Made by a program: the position numbers and the translations under genes. This document shows, one piece after another, positions 1-8,103 of a stretch of DNA of 33,605 nucleotides (position 1 is its first letter; each line of letters begins with the position of its first letter). The notes beneath the pieces were generated by a model. The model saw only the letters and a list, made by a program, of their open reading frames with translations. It was not told the origin of the DNA and did not search any database. The stretch is from Akkermansiaceae bacterium UBA4589 (GTDB lineage: Bacteria; Verrucomicrobiota; Verrucomicrobiia; Verrucomicrobiales; Akkermansiaceae), in NCBI GenBank assembly GCA_002387565.1, contig DGJT01000010.1, positions 1 through 33,605 of the forward strand, read 5' to 3'.

Positions 1-1
1 A

Positions 2-421
2 GCTACCATCTCTAATGCCATGGACGTAGGTGCACCAAGTAACTTTGTTAGACTACAGGAACTTTATGAACATGATTTAGAAGCCATACGTGCGGATATC
101 TCAGGTTATTTCTGTGATGATGAACAGAACTACCAAGGAGTCAGAGAGGTCAAAGCTAGCTATAATTACACCATAGACCCTCATACTGCTATTGGTTACC
201 TAGCAGCAAAAGAATACCTCAGTGAGCATCCAGAGGCTAACACCATCGTTTTAGGTACAGCACACCCAGCCAAATTCCTAGAAATCATGCAGAAAGCATT
301 ACCAGAGCACAGTATTGAAATCCCACAGGCTCTGTTAAATCTACAAAATAAAGAAAAAACAGCCTTACTTCTCAGCAAAGATTTCAACACATTCAAAGAG
401 TTTTTACTCAATCGAAAATAA
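2..421 (+). CDS. thrC: Threonine synthase, C-terminal part (cut by window start)
   Basis: This is the 3' end of a gene for a PLP-dependent threonine synthase, which converts O-phosphohomoserine to threonine. The frame is already open at base 2 (reads ATISNAMDVG), so the first visible ATG at base 20 is internal and the true start lies before the window. The visible 139 residues carry the family's late signature SNAMDVGAPSNFVRL, then a region that fits the C-terminal domain, including AIGYLAAKEYL and NTIVLGTAHPAKF, where the family has a T(A/G)HPAKF motif. The end LLNRK is a normal C-terminus. PLP lysine and most catalytic residues are outside the window. The next gene, rpmE, starts 115 bases later with its own promoter-like sequence, so the two are probably not one operon. 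Confidence 0.9.
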   Translation, partial: ATISNAMDVGAPSNFVRLQELYEHDLEAIRADISGYFCDDEQNYQGVREVKASYNYTIDPHTAIGYLAAKEYLSEHPEANTIVLGTAHPAKFLEIMQKALPEHSIEIPQALLNLQNKEKTALLLSKDFNTFKEFLLNRK

Positions 422-456
422 TTATAGGTTTTTGATACGAAAAAGCTAAAAATGTA

Positions 457-485
457 TTGACATTAACAGGTGTTTTACGTAAATC
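457..485 (+). promoter_or_regulatory. Probable promoter of rpmE
   Basis: A perfect -35 box TTGACA lies at 457-462. With a 17-base spacer the -10 position is TAAATC (480-485), which is weak. A start point near 492 would give a leader of about 45 bases containing the inverted repeat at 498-515. The -35 match is seen; use as a promoter is inferred. Confidence 0.45.
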
Positions 486-497
486 ATGCGTCCCTAC

Positions 498-515
498 TTG
501 GCGTTGGAACGTCAA
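498..515 (+). promoter_or_regulatory. Inverted repeat in the rpmE leader, possible L31 autoregulation site
   Basis: TTGGCGTTGGAACGTCAA is an imperfect inverted repeat: TTGGCG can pair with CGTCAA (one G-U pair) around the loop TTGGAA. It lies 21 bases before the rpmE start, inside the predicted leader. Structured leaders that bind L31 are known upstream of rpmE in several bacterial groups, so autoregulation is plausible, but no known motif is recognised here. Confidence 0.3.
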
Positions 516-536
516 ACTAGAGTTTAAACTATTATT

Positions 537-860
537 ATGAAAGCCGATTTACATCCTACTTATCATCCTGTAGTCTTTCTTGACATCACTACAGGCAAGA
601 AATTTATCTCTCGCTCAACAGCTACTTCAGGTAAGACTGAAACTATTGATGGCGTAGAGCATTACATCATCTCTATGGGTGTAACTTCAGACTCTCATCC
701 ATTCTTTACTGGTCAGAACCAGTTCGTGGATACAGAGGGTCGTATCGACAAGTACGAAAAACGCTTTGGAGCTGCTACACGTCGTGCAGGCAAGCCTAAG
801 CTTAAACCAACAGCAGCCGCTGAACCTAAAAAGGAAGAGGCCGCTACTGAAGAAGCGTAA
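537..860 (+). CDS. rpmE: Ribosomal protein L31, type B (cysteine-free)
   Basis: Large-subunit ribosomal protein L31, located at the central protuberance near the bridge to the 30S subunit. The N-terminus MKADLHPTYHPVVF and the stretch SDSHPFFTGQNQFVDTEGR followed by YEKRFG are diagnostic. No cysteine is present, so the zinc-binding CxxC form is excluded and this is the C-minus type B form. At 107 residues it is longer than the usual 80-90; the extra residues are an Ala/Lys/Glu-rich tail (about 85-107), probably unstructured. The ATG at 537 has no Shine-Dalgarno sequence. A strong hairpin terminator follows the stop. No zinc-binding L31 paralogue is in the window. Confidence 0.95.
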   Translation: MKADLHPTYHPVVFLDITTGKKFISRSTATSGKTETIDGVEHYIISMGVTSDSHPFFTGQNQFVDTEGRIDKYEKRFGAATRRAGKPKLKPTAAAEPKKEEAATEEA

Positions 861-882
861 TTATACGAATTACCTTTTAACT

Positions 883-920
883 AAAAAAGCCAGTAAGATT
901 AAGTTCTCACTGGCTTTTTT
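883..920. terminator. Bidirectional intrinsic terminator between rpmE and rhlE
   Basis: AAAAAAGCCAGT (883-894) and ACTGGCTTTTTT (909-920) are exact reverse complements around a 14-base centre in which AGA and TCT can also pair. The run of six A before and six T after the GC core gives a U-tract on either strand, as expected between convergent genes ending at 860 and 967. Confidence 0.85.
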
Positions 921-966
921 CTTTCTGCGTTTTTTGTGCTTTCTGTGGTTATTTATAACCTTTAGT

Positions 967-2325
967 TCACTTTCTTCTACGGGGGCGGCGTTTGTAGGTA
1001 GGCTTTTCGTCAGGGTTGTTGGAGTTGCGTGGTTTGTGGCCTTTGGGATTTTGTCCTGGGGCTTTACCTCCTGCTGGTTTGCCTCGGCCTGAGCCGCGGT
1101 TTTTGTTGGGAGTGTTTCTGCCAAAGCGCCCACCACCTGATAGGGGTGGTTCACGATCTTCTGGAGTTGGGGTGGAGCTACGTGCGAATCCTTCGATGGT
1201 TTTTTCGCTGATGGTTTGCTTGAGTAGGCGTTCGATGTCGAATACGTAGTCTTCTTCGTCTATACCTACGAGTGATACGGCGTTACCACTAGCTCCTGCG
1301 CGTCCTGTACGTCCAATACGGTGTACATAGTCCTCAGGTACGTTTGGTAGCTCAAAATTAATAACATGTGGTAATAGTGGTATATCTAGTCCTCGAGCGG
1401 CAATATCTGTGGCTACGAGTACGCGGATACCTCCGTCTTTGAATTTACGTAAGGCGGCTACACGTGCGTTTTGGCTTTTGTTGCCATGAATAGCTGCGCT
1501 GGTGATACCTGCTTTTTCTAGCTTGTCGCTGAGGCGGTTAGCGCCGTGTTTGGTACGGGTAAAGACGAGGACTTGCTGCCAGTCGCCTTCTTTGATGAGT
1601 TTGACGGCGAGCTCTGTTTTGCGAGTACGGTCGAGGCGGTAGAGGCTGTGTTCAACGCGCTGGGCGGTGGTGTTCTCTGGGGTGGCTTCAACCATGACTG
1701 GGTTGACGAGGAAATCATGAGCGAGTGCCTTGATTTCTTTGGAGAAAGTCGCTGAGAAGAGGAGGGTTTGTCTCTTTTTTGGGACGAGCTTGATAATTTT
1801 TTTGATGTCATGGACAAAGCCCATGTCGAGCATGCGGTCGGCTTCGTCTAGAATGAGGGTTTCGATATTGGCGAGTGATAGGTAGCCTTGGCTCTCTAGG
1901 TCTAAGAGACGCCCAGGAGTAGAGACAAGTATATCAATGCCGCCACGTAGGCTATGGATGTGTTGCTTTTGGTTGACGCCGCCAAACATAACCATAGAGC
2001 GTATATCTAGAAATTTGCTGTAGGCTTGGACGTTGTCATGCACCTGGGCTGCTAGTTCACGAGTAGGGGTGAGGATGAGGGCACGAATAGGGCGCTTGCC
2101 TTTGGTTGATTTGGTATCTACCTTTTTATTAGTGAGGTTTTCCAATAAAGGAAGGGTGAATCCGGCGGTTTTTCCTGTGCCTGTTTGTGCAGAGGCTAGA
2201 ACATCACCCCCTTTTAAAATAACAGGGATAGATTTGGTCTGAATAGGTGATGGAGTGGTGTATCCTTGCTCCTCAATTGCTTTGAGTAGGGGGCTAGACA
2301 GCCCTAGTTCATTAAATGACATCAT
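967..2325 (-). CDS. rhlE: DEAD-box RNA helicase, RhlE type
   Basis: ATP-dependent RNA helicase of superfamily 2, probably acting in RNA turnover or ribosome assembly. In order: an F-x-E-L-G-L start, Q motif GYTTPSPIQ (about 21-29), motif I AQTGTGKT (about 46-53), motif Ia PTRELAAQ, TPGR, motif II DEADR, motif III SAT, then the second RecA domain with ATDIAARGLD and HRIGRTGRAG. Residues from about 380 form a Gly/Pro/Arg/Lys-rich basic tail ending KRRPRRRK, the low-complexity RNA-binding tail common in this subfamily. At 452 residues the length is normal. Two ATGs in a row open the frame; neither has a Shine-Dalgarno sequence. It is monocistronic and converges on rpmE. The symbol reflects best family fit; SrmB and DbpA are less likely. 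Confidence 0.9.
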   Translation of the reverse strand: MMSFNELGLSSPLLKAIEEQGYTTPSPIQTKSIPVILKGGDVLASAQTGTGKTAGFTLPLLENLTNKKVDTKSTKGKRPIRALILTPTRELAAQVHDNVQAYSKFLDIRSMVMFGGVNQKQHIHSLRGGIDILVSTPGRLLDLESQGYLSLANIETLILDEADRMLDMGFVHDIKKIIKLVPKKRQTLLFSATFSKEIKALAHDFLVNPVMVEATPENTTAQRVEHSLYRLDRTRKTELAVKLIKEGDWQQVLVFTRTKHGANRLSDKLEKAGITSAAIHGNKSQNARVAALRKFKDGGIRVLVATDIAARGLDIPLLPHVINFELPNVPEDYVHRIGRTGRAGASGNAVSLVGIDEEDYVFDIERLLKQTISEKTIEGFARSSTPTPEDREPPLSGGGRFGRNTPNKNRGSGRGKPAGGKAPGQNPKGHKPRNSNNPDEKPTYKRRPRRRK

Positions 2326-2393
2326 AAATAGACGCTATGGCTATAGTAGTATGCTCTAATAAGCAATGCATTTATGTTATTTAACTGATTTGC

Positions 2394-3920
2394 TTAGGAT
2401 TCTATTTGCCAATATTTCCAGAGCTCGTACTTGTTCCAGATACTTTCGGCTTGAGATTCACCTTGGACTCGGCTCTTTTGGATCCATTTAGCTGCTCGAG
2501 CGAAATCTTGCTTTAGCAAAGTTCCTTCTAAGTAAATAATACCTAGGCTTAATTGAGCTTTAGCGACACCTGATTTGGCGCTTTGAGTGAAGTATTCAAT
2601 GGCTTGCTTAGTATCTTTTGGAGCGCTTAGTCCATTTAAATGCATAAACCCTAAGTTGAATTGAGCGTAAGGCTCTCCTTGTTCGGCACTTTTTGTATAC
2701 CATTTTAAGGCTGATTTATTGTCGATATCAATACCTAGGCCTTTGAAATACATGGTGGCTAAATTAAATTGGGCTTTGGCATTACCTTGTTCAGCGCTTT
2801 TGTTAAACCAGTAGTAGGCTTGGTCATAGTCTTGCTTGATATCTGAGGTGCCTTTGAGATATTTTAAGCCTAGGTTGAATTGTTTTTTAGCATCTGTAGG
2901 GTTATTTGGGTCAGTTATATTGAGATTTTTTTTAATAAACTTTTTGTCCCTATCTGTCAGTGCTGCGGGGCTACTATTGTCTCTCATGACTTGTGCTAAG
3001 AGTTGCTGGCCTGGGTCGAATTTGACTTGTGTGTCTTCTTGTGGGTAGGCTTGAGATTTACTGGTAGTGATCGGTTTTGGTAGGCTTTTGCCCTCTTGCT
3101 TTAATAAACTTTCAAGTAGCGGAAACTCAGCAAGTGCGGATTCAGGTTTAGATTTAGGAGTGGTAGAAGAGGCAGGAGGAGTAGTAGGAGTTGAGTCAAT
3201 ATTTGTTGGAGTAAGTGTTTCTACTGTTAGAGAGGTGGTATTTTGTGCTTGAGGAGTAGTTAAAGTTGTTGAGTCTGTTACAAGCTTTTTAAGAGCGGAA
3301 ATATCACTAGGATTAATACTGGTGGTTGATTTAGTCTCTTGCTCAAGAGGTAATTTAGAGGCTAGTTGCTCCTGATTGAGGCTTTGTTGGATTTCTTCTT
3401 TGAGGCTCATAATTTGAGATTCGATATTGCTAGATTGAGCGCTTTGATTCTCATTGCTCTGACTGTTTTGAGTCATGCTTTGCTGAATCTCTTGGCGTAA
3501 GGCGTCAATATTAGTGGCTAAATTAGAATCTAGACTGCTTGTCGTTGCTAAGCCTGATGAGGGACTGTCTGTCATAAGTTTCTGTGTTTCAGGCAAGGAG
3601 TCGAGGACTAGCTGAGCTTCTTGATAGCCTTGTGCTGCGCTTTTCTTTAGCCAGTAGACAGCTTGTGCCATATCTTTGTTTACCGTTATTCCTTTGAAGT
3701 AGAAGGTGGCTAACTGGTACTGAGCTTTTGGGTGGTTGGTTTGAGCGCTTTTAGAGATAAGCTCAAAGGCTTTTTGATTGTTTTGACGGTAATGGATGCC
3801 TTTGAGATGCATCATGCCTTCAATATAATCAGTTTTACCGTCATTGATTAAGTTATCTTCGTCAAGCTGTGCGTAGGTAAGAGGTAAGAGGAATATAATA
3901 AGTAAAAGGAAGTATTTCAA
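2394..3920 (-). CDS. Secreted Sel1-repeat (TPR-like) protein with TTG start
   Basis: The product (508 residues) begins with a clear signal peptide, MKYFLLLIIFLLPLTYA. Two Sel1 repeats follow (about 30-108), then a Ser/Thr/Gln-rich linker (about 115-335), then four more Sel1 repeats (about 344-490) with the usual A-x-x-x-L-G and SAEQG-type spacing. The linker holds two near-repeats, ALRQEIQQSMTQ and SLKEEIQQSLNQ, that look like short amphipathic helices. Sel1 repeats are protein-binding solenoids; with a signal peptide this is probably a periplasmic scaffold, but the partner is unknown. The start codon is TTG at 3920: the next Met is at residue 36, beyond the signal peptide, so TTG is preferred. 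It is divergent from yajC and stands alone. Confidence 0.8.
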   Translation of the reverse strand: MKYFLLLIIFLLPLTYAQLDEDNLINDGKTDYIEGMMHLKGIHYRQNNQKAFELISKSAQTNHPKAQYQLATFYFKGITVNKDMAQAVYWLKKSAAQGYQEAQLVLDSLPETQKLMTDSPSSGLATTSSLDSNLATNIDALRQEIQQSMTQNSQSNENQSAQSSNIESQIMSLKEEIQQSLNQEQLASKLPLEQETKSTTSINPSDISALKKLVTDSTTLTTPQAQNTTSLTVETLTPTNIDSTPTTPPASSTTPKSKPESALAEFPLLESLLKQEGKSLPKPITTSKSQAYPQEDTQVKFDPGQQLLAQVMRDNSSPAALTDRDKKFIKKNLNITDPNNPTDAKKQFNLGLKYLKGTSDIKQDYDQAYYWFNKSAEQGNAKAQFNLATMYFKGLGIDIDNKSALKWYTKSAEQGEPYAQFNLGFMHLNGLSAPKDTKQAIEYFTQSAKSGVAKAQLSLGIIYLEGTLLKQDFARAAKWIQKSRVQGESQAESIWNKYELWKYWQIES

Positions 3921-4166
3921 AATAGTATCAAATTATTAAATCTCTAAGTATCTAAAGGGTTTCAAAACTAATGAAAAGTAAAAAATTGCCATAAACTTAA
4001 AGAATGATTTAATGATGATTCAATTAATACTCTAAAAACTTGTCTGAGCGTTGTTATTTAAGGGGGTTGGGTGTTCTCGTTATTATATGCAAAAAACAGC
4101 TATTTTCCTTGACCCTTGAGTTAGAAATCTATAAACCTCAAACTTCTTAACTTTTGATAAACTATT
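3921..4166. other. AT-rich divergent intergenic region, Sel1 gene / yajC
   Basis: These 246 bases separate two divergent genes. Apart from the yajC promoter candidate listed separately, only AT-rich sequence without a convincing repeat, RNA gene or ORF is visible. A promoter for the Sel1 gene must lie here, but no good -35/-10 pair could be chosen on the minus strand. Confidence 0.5.
4109..4135 (+). promoter_or_regulatory. Probable promoter of yajC-secDF
   Basis: TTGACC (4109-4114) and TATAAA (4130-4135) are separated by 15 bases, short for a sigma-70 promoter but the same spacing as the yefM promoter candidate in this window. A start near 4142 would leave a leader of about 25 bases before yajC. 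Confidence 0.4.
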
Positions 4167-4493
4167 ATGATTGATTTAACCTTACTTTCAGCAGCTGCAG
4201 CACCTAGCAATCCATTTGGTGGGATCTTTCCCATTATCGTATTTATAGTGATTTTTTACTTTATTCTTATTCGTCCTCAGCAAAAGCAACGTAAGGCAAA
4301 AGAAGCCATGATTGCTGCTCTTGCTTCTGGTGATAAGGTGATAACTACAGGTGGTATTCATGGCCTGGTTCAGCATGTATCTGAGAAAGTTGTTAAAATA
4401 AAAGTGGCTGAAGGCACTGTGCTTGAGTTTGATAAAAATGCGATTCAAACTGTTATGCCTAAAGCTTCGAAATCAACTGCTGTTGAAGCTTAA
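4167..4493 (+). CDS. yajC: Preprotein translocase subunit YajC
   Basis: Small inner-membrane protein that associates with SecDF at the Sec translocon. The 108 residues contain one membrane helix (about 17-36, PFGGIFPIIVFIVIFYFILI) followed by the family signature RPQQKQRK and a cytoplasmic domain with SGDKVITTGGIHG and a KIKVAEGT strand. Length and architecture match the family. The fused secDF gene follows after 33 bases on the same strand, the classic yajC-secD-secF order, so co-transcription is very likely. The start has no Shine-Dalgarno sequence. Confidence 0.95.
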   Translation: MIDLTLLSAAAAPSNPFGGIFPIIVFIVIFYFILIRPQQKQRKAKEAMIAALASGDKVITTGGIHGLVQHVSEKVVKIKVAEGTVLEFDKNAIQTVMPKASKSTAVEA

Positions 4494-4526
4494 TTAGACC
4501 TCTCTATTTATTTTAGCTTTTAAACT

Positions 4527-6863
4527 ATGAACTTCGAAGACCCGTTATTCTTATTTCTTGTTGGTATAGCACTAGTAGTTTTATTTTTTCGCTACTTTCT
4601 CGCTCAAAAAGATCAGCAAAAACGTGGTCGTGGAACATGGTTTGTTTTAGCTATTACAGTTCTTTCTATTTTTACAGTTATACCGCCTGATGAGCGTTTA
4701 AAGAAAGGACTTGATATTGCTGGTGGAACGGCTTTCACCTTAAAAATTCAGCCTAAGCCAGATAGTGTTATCACTAAAGAAACTGTTGATTACACCATTG
4801 ATGTTATCAATAAGCGTTTAAACTCATTGGGAACTTCAGATATTGTGATTCAACATCAAGGTGTGGATACGATTGTGGTTAAGGTACCTGGTGCTTCAGA
4901 AGAAGAAAGTAACAGAATCACTGAAATTCTCTCTAAAACAGCTAAACTAGAGATGAAGGGGGTGCATCGCCAGAGTGATATTCTCGCTCAAGCGGTACAG
5001 GATGGCACTCAATTTATCCCTAATTATCAGGTCTACCCATTGAGCCGTGATGGAGGTCCAGCCATTCCCATGTTATTGGCTTACCGTAACACTCTTACAG
5101 GTATGCACATTGCCAATGCTCAACCTAATCAGGCTGTTCCAGGCAACTTAGATATAGAGCTGACTAGTGAAGGAGCCAAAATGATGAAGGCCCTCACTAA
5201 ACCTATGGAAGCAGGGCAGGATAGAATTGCTATTGTGCTTGATGATCAAGTGATGAGCGCTCCTACGTTGCAGCAAGATAGTCTAGGTAAGAATTTCCAA
5301 ATTACGGGAATGGGTACTTATGACGATGCTTCTAAATTGGCTACAGCTCTCAACAACCCATTAGAAAACTCCCTGCTTATCGAGGAAAAACGCCAGGTAT
5401 CGCCGACTTTAGGTGCTGCTACAGTCAAACAAGGGATTATTGCTGGTACAGCAGGCTTAGGTCTGACCTTGTTATTTATGCTGCTTTATTATCGCTTAGC
5501 AGGTGTTGTGGCTCTTATTGGGCTTACGCTTAATATTCTTATCTTGTTTGGTTCTATGTCAATTCTTGGGTTTAATTTTACCCTGACTGGTATTGCGGGT
5601 ATTATTCTTACTATCGGTGTGGCTGTTGATGCCAACGTACTGATTTATGAACGTTTACGTGAAGAGTTAAAATTAGGTTACAAGTTACGTGTAGCTGTCA
5701 AGAGAGCTTATCAAAAAGCTTTCTCAGCGATTATTGATGCTAATATTACTACATTACTCATTGCCTTTGTCTTGTTTGCAAGAGCTGGTGATTTTGTGAA
5801 AGGTTTTGCAGTTACCTTAACCCTTGGTATTATCGCTTCACTTATCAGTGCCCTCATTGCGACTCGTGTGTGCTTTGCTTGGTTCCCTGAAAGTATCAAG
5901 AGTATTAAATTCCTCTCTATTTCTCCTAAAAAGCAGTTTAACTTTATCAAGCAACGCAGTAAGTCACTCGTGATTTCTGCAATACTTATCCTTGCTTCTG
6001 TTTTTGTTGTATTTGTACAAAAAGATACTGAGCTTGGGGTAGATTTTACAGGAGGTACACTCATTGAATTCCAATTAGGTGAAAAAAAGCTCACTAAATC
6101 AGCTGTTCAAACATCTATCGACAAGATGAGTTTAAGTTCTTCTCCAGTTGTTGAGATGCTCAATTCACCAGCGACAGGGAGCTTACTTTCTATTCGTTGT
6201 GCTATTGATGATACAGATAATTTAGTGAGTGAGTTGCGCGCAGCGCACCCAGTGCTTGCGGCTGACTCAGTAGAACTCAGTCAAAATCAAGTGAGCCCAA
6301 CTTTAGGTAAGCAAGTTCTCAAACAATCAATCATTGCTCTAGCTATTGGTTTAGTTCTCATATTCATCTATATTACGTTACGCTTTGAGTTCTCATTTGC
6401 TATAGCTGCTTGTATCGCCCTATTCCATGATTTGCTTATTGTGTTAGGTTGGGTAGTGCTTGTATCTGGAGAGCTAACCTTAATCCATGTAGGGGCTTTC
6501 CTTACGATTGCTGGTTATTCGATTAATGATACCATTGTGGTGTTTGATAGGGTACGTGAACAACTCAAAGTCACAGAAACCAAAGCTAGTCTTGCGACTA
6601 TTTTTAACGCGGCTATTAATGCCACGCTTTCTAGAACAATTTTAACCTCGGCTACGACGTTTATCGCGGTATTAGTTCTATTTATTTTTGGTGGTAGTGC
6701 ATTACAAGATTTCTCATTTGCGATTTTAGCAGGTGTTGTAGTGGGTACTTACTCTTCAATTTGGGTAGCATCACCTGTAGTTTACTTACTTGCGCGTAAG
6801 AATGCTTCAGCTCTACAGCAAGAGATTAAGGTTGCTGATGACGAAGGAGTAGAGACAGTTTAG
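4527..6863 (+). CDS. secDF: Fused protein-export membrane protein SecDF
   Basis: One 778-residue chain carries both SecD and SecF, RND-like proteins that use the proton gradient to help release and pull secreted proteins from SecYEG. The SecD half has an N-terminal membrane helix (about 7-26), the signature RLKKGLDIAGGTAF, a large periplasmic region, and a helix bundle from about 307 with ILTIGVAVDANVLIYERLREE. The SecF half starts near residue 480, with ELGVDFTGGTLIEFQ near 502 and a second bundle containing GYSINDTIVVFDRVRE. The conserved Asp in each bundle is present. Separate secD and secF genes are the rule in Proteobacteria; fusion is common in Bacteroidota, some Firmicutes and parts of the PVC group. 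It follows yajC, and two hairpins overlap or follow its stop. Confidence 0.96.
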   Translation: MNFEDPLFLFLVGIALVVLFFRYFLAQKDQQKRGRGTWFVLAITVLSIFTVIPPDERLKKGLDIAGGTAFTLKIQPKPDSVITKETVDYTIDVINKRLNSLGTSDIVIQHQGVDTIVVKVPGASEEESNRITEILSKTAKLEMKGVHRQSDILAQAVQDGTQFIPNYQVYPLSRDGGPAIPMLLAYRNTLTGMHIANAQPNQAVPGNLDIELTSEGAKMMKALTKPMEAGQDRIAIVLDDQVMSAPTLQQDSLGKNFQITGMGTYDDASKLATALNNPLENSLLIEEKRQVSPTLGAATVKQGIIAGTAGLGLTLLFMLLYYRLAGVVALIGLTLNILILFGSMSILGFNFTLTGIAGIILTIGVAVDANVLIYERLREELKLGYKLRVAVKRAYQKAFSAIIDANITTLLIAFVLFARAGDFVKGFAVTLTLGIIASLISALIATRVCFAWFPESIKSIKFLSISPKKQFNFIKQRSKSLVISAILILASVFVVFVQKDTELGVDFTGGTLIEFQLGEKKLTKSAVQTSIDKMSLSSSPVVEMLNSPATGSLLSIRCAIDDTDNLVSELRAAHPVLAADSVELSQNQVSPTLGKQVLKQSIIALAIGLVLIFIYITLRFEFSFAIAACIALFHDLLIVLGWVVLVSGELTLIHVGAFLTIAGYSINDTIVVFDRVREQLKVTETKASLATIFNAAINATLSRTILTSATTFIAVLVLFIFGGSALQDFSFAILAGVVVGTYSSIWVASPVVYLLARKNASALQQEIKVADDEGVETV

Positions 6864-6896
6864 GTTGTCTCTACAGCAGTGTGTTTAACTACTGCT
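6849..6896 (+). terminator. Two adjacent hairpins at the end of secDF
   Basis: GTAGAGACA (6849-6857) pairs perfectly with TGTCTCTAC (6866-6874) around an 8-base loop containing the secDF stop codon. Directly after, AGCAGT (6875-6880) pairs with ACTGCT (6891-6896). Neither is followed by a T-run, so they may protect the 3' end or end transcription by a factor-dependent route rather than form a classic intrinsic terminator. Confidence 0.35.
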
Positions 6897-6926
6897 AGCC
6901 TTGCGTCATTTATATAAATTTTGTAA

Positions 6927-8090
6927 ATGAAGATACAAGGTATAAGACGTATGCAGTATAAGCAAGGCAAGCAATATAATCAGCCTTGGCAACATCTACC
7001 GTTAAGCTATGCCTTTATATTAGTTATAGTTTTCTTTTGCAGTTTTTTATTCGCTCAAAACTTTGAGGATAATAATAAAGCTGAGCTAGAAACTCAGGTA
7101 GCTATACTCTGTTATCATGATTTTAGTGATGGAGGTTCAGCGACAGAAACGACTATCCTGACTGATAAATTTCAAAAGCAACTCACTGAGCTAAAACGAG
7201 CAGGGGTGCATTTTTTGACTTTAGAAGAGTTCAAGCAATGGAAGCTAGAAGGTGCCGAAATTCCTAATAAAAGTGTCCTTATTACTATCGATGATGGTTG
7301 GTCAAGTGTTTACAAAGAGGCTTATCCCATTTTGCTCAAGGAAGACATTCCATTTACTTTGTTTATTTACAGTAATTATTTGAATAGAGGTGGTAGATCT
7401 CTTTCTAAAAATCAATTACTCACTATGCTTGATCATAAGGCATCACTAGGTAGCCATTCTCATACACACCCATTACCGCCATTTATCAAAGAGCAACAAT
7501 CTAGCCTAGATGAGCAGGCTTTTGATGCTTTTATTAAGCAAGAATTCAAAGTCTCTAAAGATAAACTAGAGCAAATGAGTAAGAGGAATATTGATACCTA
7601 CGCCTATCCTGGTGGGTATTTTCAGTCTGAAATGTTCACCATTGCAGAAGAAGCAGGCTATCAATTGATGTTTAGTGTCGAACCTGATTTTGTGACAGTG
7701 CACTCAGCCAACAAAACTTTGCCTCGTTTCATTATCCATGGGAATAATGATAATCATTTTAGAACTATTATCAGAACGTTTAATGAGATGGGTAAAAAGC
7801 GTGAAAAAAATCAACTGATACTTTCTCCTGAACCAGAGAGCTTTACAAGCTTAACTCCAGAACTTAAAATGGATCTCAGTATGATAGAAGGCATACAAAT
7901 GAATTCAATTAAGCTAGAAATATTAGGATTGGGGCCAGCTAAATTAGATGTAGATTATCAAAATAAAATCGCTAGTTGGAAATCAACGCGTAGACTTTAT
8001 CAAAAGACGGTTAAAGCTAAAGTCTCGTGGGTGCAAGGCGAAGAAGCTAAATCGCTCTTGTGGACTTTTTATATTTCTGATAAACCTTAA
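6927..8090 (+). CDS. Membrane-anchored or exported polysaccharide deacetylase (NodB/CE4 fold)
   Basis: The 387-residue product begins with a hydrophobic segment (about 27-43, ending FAQ) that could be a signal peptide or anchor. A NodB homology domain follows: motif 1 TIDDGW with D122/D123, motif 2 HSHTH with metal-ligand candidates H177 and H181, and motif 3 as YAYPGGYF. This fits metal-dependent removal of acetyl groups from a cell-surface sugar polymer (N-acetylglucosamine type). YHDF early in the domain and the long C-terminal extension (from about 290, unrecognised) recall PgaB-like enzymes more than short peptidoglycan deacetylases. The substrate cannot be read from context. An in-frame Met at residue 9 is an alternative start. 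A TATAAA box at 6913-6918 lies only 8 bases before the start. proC follows 13 bases downstream. Confidence 0.85.
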   Translation: MKIQGIRRMQYKQGKQYNQPWQHLPLSYAFILVIVFFCSFLFAQNFEDNNKAELETQVAILCYHDFSDGGSATETTILTDKFQKQLTELKRAGVHFLTLEEFKQWKLEGAEIPNKSVLITIDDGWSSVYKEAYPILLKEDIPFTLFIYSNYLNRGGRSLSKNQLLTMLDHKASLGSHSHTHPLPPFIKEQQSSLDEQAFDAFIKQEFKVSKDKLEQMSKRNIDTYAYPGGYFQSEMFTIAEEAGYQLMFSVEPDFVTVHSANKTLPRFIIHGNNDNHFRTIIRTFNEMGKKREKNQLILSPEPESFTSLTPELKMDLSMIEGIQMNSIKLEILGLGPAKLDVDYQNKIASWKSTRRLYQKTVKAKVSWVQGEEAKSLLWTFYISDKP

Positions 8091-8103
8091 TCATAATAAA
8101 TAT

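Noticed and set aside
870..1154. Extra ORFs overlapping the 3' end of rhlE
   Set aside because: They lie in other frames of the GC-rich, basic tail of the helicase gene and cross its terminator; the helicase frame explains the sequence.
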